7,307 bases of DNA from NCBI GenBank assembly GCA_023819025.1, contig JAMWDC010000066.1, positions 1 to 7,307 of the forward strand, given 5' to 3'. Made by a program: the position numbers and the translations under genes. Numbering within the stretch: position 1 is the stretch's first letter; every line of letters begins with the position of its first letter. The notes below the pieces were generated by a model. That model did not search any database and had not been told where the DNA came from. It worked only from the letters and a program-made list of their open reading frames with translations. Positions 1-5,835 of this stretch are shown here, one piece after another. This DNA is from Candidatus Omnitrophota bacterium (GTDB taxonomy: Bacteria > Omnitrophota > Omnitrophia > Omnitrophales > Aquincolibacteriaceae).

Positions 1-665
1 ACAGCGTCCAGGTCGGTTCGAGTGTCATGATGAATCTTTTGCTCGTGGCGGCTAAGCGGGATGAACTTTATCCGGTCATCCAGAGTTTTCGCGATGCGGG
101 TCTCGTTATTGACTGCGTGGATATAGACGCCTTGGCAACGATTAATGCACTTGAATTTTTCTACCCTCAAGAATTTCGTTCTTCGACCGCCGTACTGGAT
201 ATCGGTACGGAAGTATCAACCTTGAGTGTGATTCTCGAGGGCAAGCCCCGGTTTATCAGGGATATTTCTTACGGCGGGGTCGATATCTTAAAACGTCTTA
301 AACGAAAGCTCGGACTTACGGAACAACAGGCACGCCAGTATGTGAGCGATTCTGATATGGTTCTTCCACCGGATGTCGTGAAGACGTTTCAAGAAGTCCT
401 CGGCAATTTAATTGCCGATTTGAAAGTTTCGCTGGATTATTATCTCGATCAGATATCACACGCGGTTGCGGTAAAGACATTGTTCCTGTGCGGCGGAGAA
501 GCCTACCACCCGGTCGTTATCAACGCTTTGACGAGGGATCTTGGGCTGTCGGTGCAGCCGATCGATATCTTTCAAAAGATTCAGTTAGACCCGGGCGTGG
601 ACGGGGACCTGGTTAAGAAAAATCGCGGTTTTCTGTCTGTTCCGTTAGGGCTCTGTTTGAGGTAA
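1..665 (+). CDS. pilM: Type IV pilus assembly protein PilM, C-terminal part
   Basis: This is the 3' part of an actin-like ATPase that sits on the cytoplasmic face of the inner membrane and anchors the PilNO complex. The frame is open from base 3, and the residues before the first ATG (27) read as coding, so the real start lies upstream of the window. Numbering from that ATG, the phosphate-binding strand AVLDIGTE is near residues 55-62, followed by the conserved RDISYGG near 78-84. The nucleotide-pocket glycines are in LFLCGGEA near 153-160. The protein ends in SVPLGLCLR, matching the usual PilM terminus (PLGLALR-like). pilN follows after 3 bases, and the pilN ribosome binding site lies in the last pilM codons. 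The order pilM-N-O-P-Q supports the call. Family membership is seen in the sequence; PilN binding is known for the family. Confidence 0.93.
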   Translation, partial: SVQVGSSVMMNLLLVAAKRDELYPVIQSFRDAGLVIDCVDIDALATINALEFFYPQEFRSSTAVLDIGTEVSTLSVILEGKPRFIRDISYGGVDILKRLKRKLGLTEQQARQYVSDSDMVLPPDVVKTFQEVLGNLIADLKVSLDYYLDQISHAVAVKTLFLCGGEAYHPVVINALTRDLGLSVQPIDIFQKIQLDPGVDGDLVKKNRGFLSVPLGLCLR

Positions 666-668
666 ATT

Positions 669-1259
669 GTGATTCTTATCAATCTTTTGCCTGAGGAATT
701 TCGGATTCAAGAGAAGAGACCACAAAAAATTCCAATCCTGCCGATCGTTATTGCCAGCGGCGCGCTCTTTGTTGTGCTCACCATCATTTTTTATATCGAT
801 TTTTTCGTGAGTTCCGCAAGGCTTGCAAAAATCGACGTTGAGTGGAAGAGGATCCAGCCGGAAGCGATGGCTTTAAATCAATTACGGGCCGAGGTGGAGA
901 ATGTCTTGAAGCCAGAGAGGGATTTTCTAGAAAAGTATGTGGATACGGTCCGGCCTTTGACGGAAATGCTGATGTGGGTTAGTGAGTTTTTGCCAGATTC
1001 TGCCTGGTTGACGGAACTTAAAAGTGAACGGGATGAAAAGGGGAGTCGGTTTCTTGTGAAGGGTCTCTGTGTGCCGTCGCGGAAGAAATCGAGTATCGAG
1101 CAGATTGAAGTCTATGTTCAAAGCCTGAAACAGAAAATGCCGACGGCCGATTTGAATTTAACGACCACGAGCCAAAAACAGGAAAACATCCGATTAATGG
1201 AATTCGCAGCTCTTTTTAACTGGAAAAGCGATACAGGCGCTCCAGGGGTGAAACCATGA
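669..1259 (+). CDS. pilN: Type IV pilus assembly protein PilN
   Basis: PilN is a bitopic inner-membrane protein of the pilus alignment subcomplex. The 196-residue product begins MILINLLPEEFR; this INLLP motif is the known docking site for PilM in the family. One membrane segment follows at about residues 22-47 (from IPILPIVIAS to DFFV), then a periplasmic coiled-coil and ferredoxin-like region containing SEFLPDSAWLTELK near 115-128. The start is GTG, chosen because GAGGT (659-663) lies five bases upstream and the INLLP motif follows immediately. The length is typical for PilN. The stop codon overlaps the pilO start in ATGA, suggesting translational coupling. PilN pairs with PilO through the periplasmic domain; that is family knowledge. 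Confidence 0.94.
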   Translation: MILINLLPEEFRIQEKRPQKIPILPIVIASGALFVVLTIIFYIDFFVSSARLAKIDVEWKRIQPEAMALNQLRAEVENVLKPERDFLEKYVDTVRPLTEMLMWVSEFLPDSAWLTELKSERDEKGSRFLVKGLCVPSRKKSSIEQIEVYVQSLKQKMPTADLNLTTTSQKQENIRLMEFAALFNWKSDTGAPGVKP

Positions 1260-1864
1260 AGCCCATTCGTGAATGGACTGCATCCGACGTCCTGGTTTTC
1301 GTAAGAGGGATCGATCAGAAAACATGGTTTAAAATTGGAATCATGACCGCAGTGGCATGGATCCTTGTGGGGGTCATTATTTGGCCGGCGTGGGTGAAGA
1401 GGGTGCAGATTCACGGTGAGATTGATACGATGAAGAAGCGAATCGAGGCCCTTGAGCAATTAAAGCAGAAGAAATCGGAGTTGCTGAAAAATAAAAGCGA
1501 TTATGCGCGCTATGTTCAAGATGTCCAGAGCCGGCTTTATTCCGTGGGCGTGGGAACCCTGCTGCTTGGCGAGATATCCAAATTGGCCCACGAAAGCAAA
1601 GTCTCCATCATTGCCTCAAGACCTCAGGATGAGGCGGTTAAGTTTCCTCCGCCCTATGACCAGCTTTATCGTTCCACGCTCTATGATTTTACGATCGAAG
1701 GAGGGTATCATGCCCTCGGGACTTTTGTGAGTAAAATCGAAAGCTACCCCAAACAGTTACAAATCCAATCGTTTCGAATCGAACCCAAAGGCGAGAATTC
1801 AACCTCTCATGTATCGGAAATACGGTTGTTAGTGGTCTCTTATCAAAAAGGTCAAAATCCATGA
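1256..1864 (+). CDS. pilO: Type IV pilus assembly protein PilO
   Basis: PilO is the partner of PilN in the inner-membrane alignment complex and helps control pilus dynamics. The 202-residue product has a short cytoplasmic N-terminus, one membrane segment at about 26-46, a Lys/Glu-rich coiled coil at about 50-90, and a periplasmic ferredoxin-like domain. The PilO signature is in that domain: LYDFTIEGGYHALGTFVSKI at 142-161, then IQSFRIEP at 170-177. The ATG overlaps the pilN stop by four bases, and AGGGG (1244-1248) lies seven bases upstream, so the start is secure. The stop overlaps the pilP start in the same way. Length and order are normal for the family. Function is inferred from family and context. 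Confidence 0.94.
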   Translation: MKPIREWTASDVLVFVRGIDQKTWFKIGIMTAVAWILVGVIIWPAWVKRVQIHGEIDTMKKRIEALEQLKQKKSELLKNKSDYARYVQDVQSRLYSVGVGTLLLGEISKLAHESKVSIIASRPQDEAVKFPPPYDQLYRSTLYDFTIEGGYHALGTFVSKIESYPKQLQIQSFRIEPKGENSTSHVSEIRLLVVSYQKGQNP

Positions 1865-2253
1865 GTGCGAGGTCAAAAACCTGCATTTTTGTGCTAGCCT
1901 TAATGGGATTGGTGATTTCCGGAGGGCTGTTATTTATTTCGCAATCTCAGGCCCGCGGTGTTTCCTATGACAGCGGAGGCCGGCGGGATCCCATGATTCC
2001 GTTAATCGGTCCGGATGGGGTCTTGATACGCGCGATCGATTCATCGAGTTATGTGGTTGAGGGCATTATCATGGATCCCAAGGAGGGGTCCCTGGCTTTA
2101 ATCAATGGGGAATTTTATCGAACGGGGGATAAGATCCGGGATGTGATCTTAAAAAAAATCTATGAAGATCATGTCATTCTGGCACCCGAAGAAGGGGAAG
2201 ATATTGTTTTATGGATCGATTCTGAAACCATGGAGGAAGAGGAGACTTTATGA
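1861..2253 (+). CDS. pilP: Pilus assembly protein PilP
   Basis: PilP is a small periplasmic protein that links the PilNO heterodimer to the secretin PilQ. The 130-residue product has an N-terminal hydrophobic segment (about 8-28) followed by SQA-RG, which could be cut by signal peptidase I or remain as an anchor. GRRDPMIPL (40-48) matches the conserved RDPF-type motif of PilP and GspC-like proteins. A compact beta domain follows (about 65-120), with GIIMDPKEGSLALINGE and the RTGD turn. Proteobacterial PilP is usually a lipoprotein. Here the only cysteine near the signal (C8) lies at the beginning of the hydrophobic stretch, so no lipobox is visible. A short acidic tail (EEEE) is encoded by bases that also supply the pilQ ribosome binding site (GGAG, 2241-2244). 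It overlaps pilO and pilQ by four bases each. Confidence 0.9.
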   Translation: MSARSKTCIFVLALMGLVISGGLLFISQSQARGVSYDSGGRRDPMIPLIGPDGVLIRAIDSSSYVVEGIIMDPKEGSLALINGEFYRTGDKIRDVILKKIYEDHVILAPEEGEDIVLWIDSETMEEEETL

Positions 2254-3875
2254 TGCCAACAATAAATCGAAGTCCATTACAAAGTCGTAATAAGGTGAGC
2301 ATGGTTCATGCACTCGTGATCTTCAGCTGGATGGTGTTTTTTGGGGGGGCAACCGCATGGGCTCAGTTGGCCACAGATGCTCCTGCGGCAGTCACCGCAG
2401 CCATTGCGGACGAGGCTGGGAAAATTACACTTGATTTTAAAGATGCCGACATCAAGACGGTTTTACGGGTCATGAGCCTCAAAAGCAAAGTTAATATTGT
2501 CGCCGGACCTGAGGTCCAAGGAGTTGTTACCATCCGGCTTGAAAATGTTCCCTGGGAGAAGGCATTGGATGTGGTTCTGCGCACGTATGGCTATGTTTAC
2601 GAACGGGATGGCAATATTATCCGAGTGACAACCCGGGAAAATCTGGCCCTGGAACCTCTTTCGACTCAAGTTTATATTTTGAATTACACGAAGGCGGATG
2701 AAGTGATGAATGCGGTCCGCGACATGCTGACAGAACGCGGGCGGATCCAAATCGCAGAGAGAACCAACACGCTGATTATCACCGATATCCCGACCAATTT
2801 GTACCGCATGGGCGAAGTCATCAAAAAGCTGGACCAGGTAACTCCGCAGGCCTATATCGATTCCAAAATCGTCAAAACACAGTTAAGCGTTGCTGAAAAT
2901 TTAGGGATCGAATGGAAGACCGGCGGAACGGCCAACAGTATTGTTTCCATTACCGGATCATCCCGTCCCACCACGTTTCCTTTTCCAAAACCCACAAAAG
3001 ATAGTGTATCGATGCCGAATATCATCCACCAGTTCTTTCCGGTCATTATGGATGGGTCGAATACCACGGCGAACGATGAAGATGCGCGTTCCTTTCCTTA
3101 TCTGCCCGCTCAAGATACGGAAAGCGAGGGGGCCTTTAATTATGGAACTTTGGATTTTTCCCAATTTAGTTCGGTGATTCAATTTTTGAAATCCCGGTCC
3201 AACAGCAAGATCGTGTCCAATCCAAGAATTGTCGTTTTGAATAATCAAGAAGCCGAGGTTCAGGTGGGAGTCGATGTTCCACTGCCCACCTTTGAGCGTA
3301 ATGAAACAACCGGCAGTGTTGAAGTGACGGGTTTTAGTTTTCGGAAGGTCGGGGTGGTATTAAAAGTGACGCCCCACATCAATTCCGAAGAAGAAATCTT
3401 AGTTGATTTAAAACCGGAGGTGAGTTCACAGAGCAACATGGTCAGTTTTGGGGATTTCCAAGTTCCGAGCTTTAACGTTACTGCGGCGAAAACACAGGTT
3501 TTGATCCGCAGCCGCGAAACCATTGCAATTGGGGGGCTTTTGACGGATAATGTAGGCATTGCAGAATCCCGTGTGCCTTATCTATCAGATATACCATTGG
3601 TGGGTAAACTGTTTCGTTCCAAACGGCAGACAACCGCAGGAGATACGAATCAAAAAGTTGAAACCTTATTTTTCGTGACGGTGACCATGGTGGATACAGA
3701 AGGTCAACCGGCCGGCAAAAGGGCAGAGGCGAAAGCGAAGAAAAAATCGGTAACGGCCGATCAGGATAAACCGGTAACGAAGGACACAAATCAAAAAGCA
3801 ATCCCGCCATCTGCGACTCCGGACAAAGGAAAAGTTGAGACAATAAGTCAAGAGGTCAAAGTACCCGGGGCTTGA
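2250..3875 (+). CDS. pilQ: Type IV pilus secretin PilQ (short form)
   Basis: PilQ is the outer-membrane secretin through which the pilus emerges. The 541-residue product has a signal peptide (cleavage likely after AWA, about residue 38) and an STN/N0 domain at about 58-130 (ITLDFKDADIKTVLRVMS to NIIRVTT). An N1 domain follows at about 137-198, then the secretin core at about 202-480. Core landmarks are KIVSNPRIVVLNNQEAEVQVG (from 320), VTPHI (373-377), ETIAIGGLL (423-431) and VPYLSDIPLVGKLF (442-455), the secretin signature. There is no AMIN domain between the signal peptide and N0, so it is shorter than typical PilQ (often above 700 residues). A Lys/Thr/Pro-rich tail (about 485-541) follows the beta barrel. 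Two adjacent ATGs (2250, 2253) could both serve as start. Secretin identity is firm; the pilus assignment rests on the operon. Confidence 0.95.
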   Translation: MMPTINRSPLQSRNKVSMVHALVIFSWMVFFGGATAWAQLATDAPAAVTAAIADEAGKITLDFKDADIKTVLRVMSLKSKVNIVAGPEVQGVVTIRLENVPWEKALDVVLRTYGYVYERDGNIIRVTTRENLALEPLSTQVYILNYTKADEVMNAVRDMLTERGRIQIAERTNTLIITDIPTNLYRMGEVIKKLDQVTPQAYIDSKIVKTQLSVAENLGIEWKTGGTANSIVSITGSSRPTTFPFPKPTKDSVSMPNIIHQFFPVIMDGSNTTANDEDARSFPYLPAQDTESEGAFNYGTLDFSQFSSVIQFLKSRSNSKIVSNPRIVVLNNQEAEVQVGVDVPLPTFERNETTGSVEVTGFSFRKVGVVLKVTPHINSEEEILVDLKPEVSSQSNMVSFGDFQVPSFNVTAAKTQVLIRSRETIAIGGLLTDNVGIAESRVPYLSDIPLVGKLFRSKRQTTAGDTNQKVETLFFVTVTMVDTEGQPAGKRAEAKAKKKSVTADQDKPVTKDTNQKAIPPSATPDKGKVETISQEVKVPGA

Positions 3876-3972
3876 ACTTCGCAAGTTCGGTAAAGGAGCT
3901 TGATTCGATAACCGATGAGGCATCGATGCTCCGTAAAAGAAGATAAGAGTACACATCAAGTTGCGAATTCAA
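3872..3972 (+). repeat. Nested inverted repeat around the pilQ stop and the gap
   Basis: TTGAACTTCGCAA (3872-3884) is complementary to TTGCGAATTCAA (3961-3972), giving twelve pairs with one bulged C. Inside lies a second stem-loop: GGAGC (3895-3899) pairs with GCTCC (3928-3932), and TCGAT (3905-3909) with ATCGA (3922-3926). The left outer arm can instead fold on itself (GAACTT cgc AAGTTC, 3874-3888), and the right outer arm also has its own local hairpin (AAGTTG/CAACTT, 3958-3975). The pairings are seen directly; that they form in RNA is inference. Confidence 0.4.
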
Positions 3973-4170
3973 CTTAAGGTGCACGTCTCCTAGAGACGGA
4001 AGACGATACCATCTCATCTTTTGGTTCACCTTCTCCGAATTTTCTATCAAGACAGCGGTTCATCGATACCCAAGGCGATTTGTGATCGGTTGATTCTATG
4101 AGATCGGGATTGGGTGTGTGCTTGCCCCGATACCGAATCGCGGTCTCATCGGGATGAAAGGATGACAATC
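3876..4170 (+). other. Non-coding gap rich in inverted repeats, upstream of rng
   Basis: This 295-base stretch holds no convincing gene. It contains several perfect six-base stems with short loops: 3874-3879/3883-3888, 3958-3963/3970-3975 and 3984-3989/3993-3998. It also holds longer composite pairings (3872-3884 with 3961-3972; 3895-3932) and a long hairpin at 4098-4149. No stem is followed by a good T-run, so no clear terminator is seen after pilQ. Promoter matches are weak; the best is TTGGTT (4021) with TATCAA (4045), spaced 18, which is not strong enough to call. The gap may be the leader of the rng mRNA, or it may contain an unrecognised small RNA. Confidence 0.5.
4098..4149 (+). promoter_or_regulatory. 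Long imperfect hairpin just upstream of the rng ribosome binding site
   Basis: The arms 4098-4117 and 4130-4149 pair at 18 of 20 positions, with only two G-G mismatches (4107/4140, 4112/4135), around a 12-base loop. The outer nine pairs (ATGAGATCG with CGGTCTCAT) include one G-U. The structure ends 7 bases before the AAAGGA (4157-4162) that serves rng, so it could affect ribosome entry or be a cleavage site for the enzyme itself. No T-run follows, which argues against a terminator. In E. coli, RNase E controls its own mRNA through hairpins in its 5' UTR; equivalence here is inference only. Confidence 0.55.
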
Positions 4171-5670
4171 ATGAAGCGAGAGATTTTGATCAGCTACGAC
4201 ACAAATGAAAAGCAGGTGGCGATCTTAGAAGACGGTCACCTTGAAGAATTCTATATTGAACGACATGACGCACACCGGATGTTCGGAAATATTTACAAAG
4301 GAAAAGTCAAAACGATCGTGCCGGGTATCGGAGCTGCTTTCGTTGATTTAGGGACCGGGAAGGATGGTTTTCTCTACGTGACGGACGCTCTAAAATCGCC
4401 CTTGGACTTGGATGCAGAATTTGAAGAAAACACAGAGGTCGAGCAGAGGCGCCGGGATCGTTTTAAGAGGATCGAGGAAGTTCTGAAGGTAGGCCAGGAA
4501 CTCATCGTGCAGGTCGTTAAAGAGTCCATTCGAAATAAAGGTCCCCGATTGACAACCCATTTTTCTATACCGGCCCGCTACTTGGTGATGATGCCAGGCG
4601 AACAAAAAATAGGGATCTCGCGTCGCATTGAGGACCGCCAGGAACGGGATCGGATTCGGAAAATTTTCCAGGAACTTGAGATTCCTCAGGGAGTGGGTTT
4701 TATTGTCCGAACGGCCGGTGAGGGGAAGTCCGCCCGGGAATTCAACAGGGATATCCGATACCTCACGCGGCTGTGGAAAAAAATCCACGAATTGATCGAA
4801 GTAAAAAAAGCCACAAGCCTGATTCATCAGGAGTTGGATTTAGTCGAACGGGTGATCCGCGATCATTTGACCGAGGATACGGATGAGATCGTGGTGGACC
4901 ATCGGGAGATCTACCGTAAGGTCCAGCGGTTTCTTCAGCTCTATATTCCCGGTCATAAAATCATGATACGGATGCATCACGATCGAAGGTCTCTGTTCGA
5001 GAAATACAATATTGAAAAGGAGATCGAGAGGACTTTTCAGAAAAACGTCCAGCTCAAATCGGGTGGGCATATTGTGATCGAACAAACGGAGGGGTTGGTC
5101 GCGATTGATGTGAATACGGGAAAGTTTACGGGCACTAAAAATCTGGAGGAAACGGTCTATAAAACCAATATGGAAGCGGCTGCAGAGATCGCACGTCATC
5201 TGCGTTTACGGGACATGGGGGGAATCATCATCATTGATTTCATCGACATGGAGCGTGCAGAGCATCGCCGGAACCTCTTTCGTACTTTTAAAGAAGCCGT
5301 CCGAAAGGATCGGGCCAGGACCAACATTTTGCAAATGTCGGAACTGGGCCTGGTGGAAATGACGCGGCAGCGCATTCGCCCCTCGCTGGAAAGTGCGGTT
5401 TATGACATGTGCCCTTATTGTGAAGGCAAAGGCATTGTGAAATCGGCGGCGACGATGGCGATCCAGACGATCCGCGAGCTTCGCAAGGCGCTTGGAAATA
5501 CCCATGAGAGGACCGTGAATGCCTATGTCCATCCCGAGGTTGCGGAGAGGCTTCTGAATCAGGAAAAGAAGGCCATCCATCACTTGGAGCGCGCGACCCG
5601 GAGTCGAATCTTTCTGTTTTCCGACCCAAGTTTGCATCGGGAAGACGCCAATATCACATTCGTGAAATAA
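4171..5670 (+). CDS. rng: Ribonuclease E/G family endoribonuclease (RNase G type)
   Basis: This single-strand endoribonuclease is involved in rRNA maturation and mRNA turnover in the cytoplasm. The 499-residue product is colinear with E. coli RNase G and lacks the long disordered scaffold tail of RNase E. The S1 domain starts around GNIYKGKVKTIVPG (39-52). The 5'-monophosphate sensor carries RTAGEGK (R180, T181). The DNase I-like core has catalytic aspartates in AIDVNTG (D313) and IIIIDFIDM (D356). The zinc-link is CPYCEGKG (C414, C417). The start at 4171 is preferred because AAAGGA (4157-4162) lies eight bases upstream and MKREILISYDTNE matches family N-termini. Starts at 4162 (ATG) and 4114 (GTG) are in frame but add unconserved residues. 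The gene is separate from the pil operon by a structured 295-base gap. Confidence 0.95.
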   Translation: MKREILISYDTNEKQVAILEDGHLEEFYIERHDAHRMFGNIYKGKVKTIVPGIGAAFVDLGTGKDGFLYVTDALKSPLDLDAEFEENTEVEQRRRDRFKRIEEVLKVGQELIVQVVKESIRNKGPRLTTHFSIPARYLVMMPGEQKIGISRRIEDRQERDRIRKIFQELEIPQGVGFIVRTAGEGKSAREFNRDIRYLTRLWKKIHELIEVKKATSLIHQELDLVERVIRDHLTEDTDEIVVDHREIYRKVQRFLQLYIPGHKIMIRMHHDRRSLFEKYNIEKEIERTFQKNVQLKSGGHIVIEQTEGLVAIDVNTGKFTGTKNLEETVYKTNMEAAAEIARHLRLRDMGGIIIIDFIDMERAEHRRNLFRTFKEAVRKDRARTNILQMSELGLVEMTRQRIRPSLESAVYDMCPYCEGKGIVKSAATMAIQTIRELRKALGNTHERTVNAYVHPEVAERLLNQEKKAIHHLERATRSRIFLFSDPSLHREDANITFVK

Positions 5671-5698
5671 TTGGGACATCCTGTGCCCGAGCGTTTTT
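5671..5698 (+). terminator. Possible weak intrinsic terminator after rng
   Basis: Immediately after the rng stop, TTGGGACA (5671-5678) can pair with TGTGCCCGA (5682-5690) across a three-base loop, with one bulged G and one G-U pair. TTTTT follows at 5694-5698, three bases beyond the stem. The stem is short and imperfect and the T-run is brief, so this is a tentative call. It also overlaps the start of the small reading frame described next, so a chance structure is possible. Confidence 0.35.
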
Positions 5699-5790
5699 AT
5701 CGTATTGAAACCGCAGAGGGTGCGATCAGGATCGGTGTCCGGGGAGAAGCCGATTTGGTTGAAGGGCACTGGAGATTTTGCCGAGTGTGA
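5683..5790 (+). pseudogene. 35-codon frame resembling a broken N-terminus of an FAH-family protein
   Basis: From GTG 5683 the frame reads MPERFYRIETAEGAIRIGV, then RGEADLVEGHWRFCRV and a TGA. The pattern RF-RI-TAEG-R-GV-DLVEG recalls the N-terminal beta domain of fumarylacetoacetate hydrolase family proteins, which continue with GD-F-like residues. A one-base shift near 5770 gives GDFAECE and then a stop, as expected for a decayed gene. The frame is the same as that of rng, directly after its TAA. There is a weak GGGA (5673-5676) six bases before the GTG. No downstream catalytic FAH region is present in the remaining 45 bases before rmuC. The similarity is from memory of the family, so it could equally be a small orphan ORF or chance. 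Confidence 0.28.
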
Positions 5791-5805
5791 ATAAGAATTC
5801 CAGTG
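5767..5805 (+). repeat. Seven-base perfect inverted repeat in the rng-rmuC gap
   Basis: CACTGGA (5767-5773) and TCCAGTG (5799-5805) are perfectly complementary, separated by 25 bases, with one further G-U on each side. It surrounds the stop of the FAH-like fragment. No T-run follows. It could be a weak RNA stem or an operator, but nothing else supports a role. Confidence 0.25.
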
Positions 5806-5835
5806 TGTTCTAGGATATAAGTACATCAGGGGGGA

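Noticed and set aside
3478..3843. Antisense frame opposite the pilQ C-terminus
   Set aside because: Opposite the highly conserved secretin core and tail; low-complexity translation with no family resemblance.
3874..3888. Hairpin at the pilQ stop as a terminator
   Set aside because: The six-base stem is followed by GGTAAAGG, with no T-run, so intrinsic termination is unlikely.
3915..3977. 20-codon ORF in the pilQ-rng gap
   Set aside because: The upstream AAAGGAG is 16 bases away, the protein is tiny and featureless, and the region is better explained by RNA structure.
4021..4050. Possible rng promoter TTGGTT-18-TATCAA
   Set aside because: Both hexamers are poor matches, and similar pairs are expected by chance in a gap of this size.
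4114..4170. N-terminal extension of rng from GTG 4114
   Set aside because: The extra 19 residues do not match RNase G N-termini, the GTG falls in the long hairpin, and the 4171 start has a properly spaced AAAGGA.
4390..4827. Antisense open frame of 145 codons within rng
   Set aside because: It is a shadow of the S1 and 5'-sensor coding region; no ribosome binding site or recognisable protein features.
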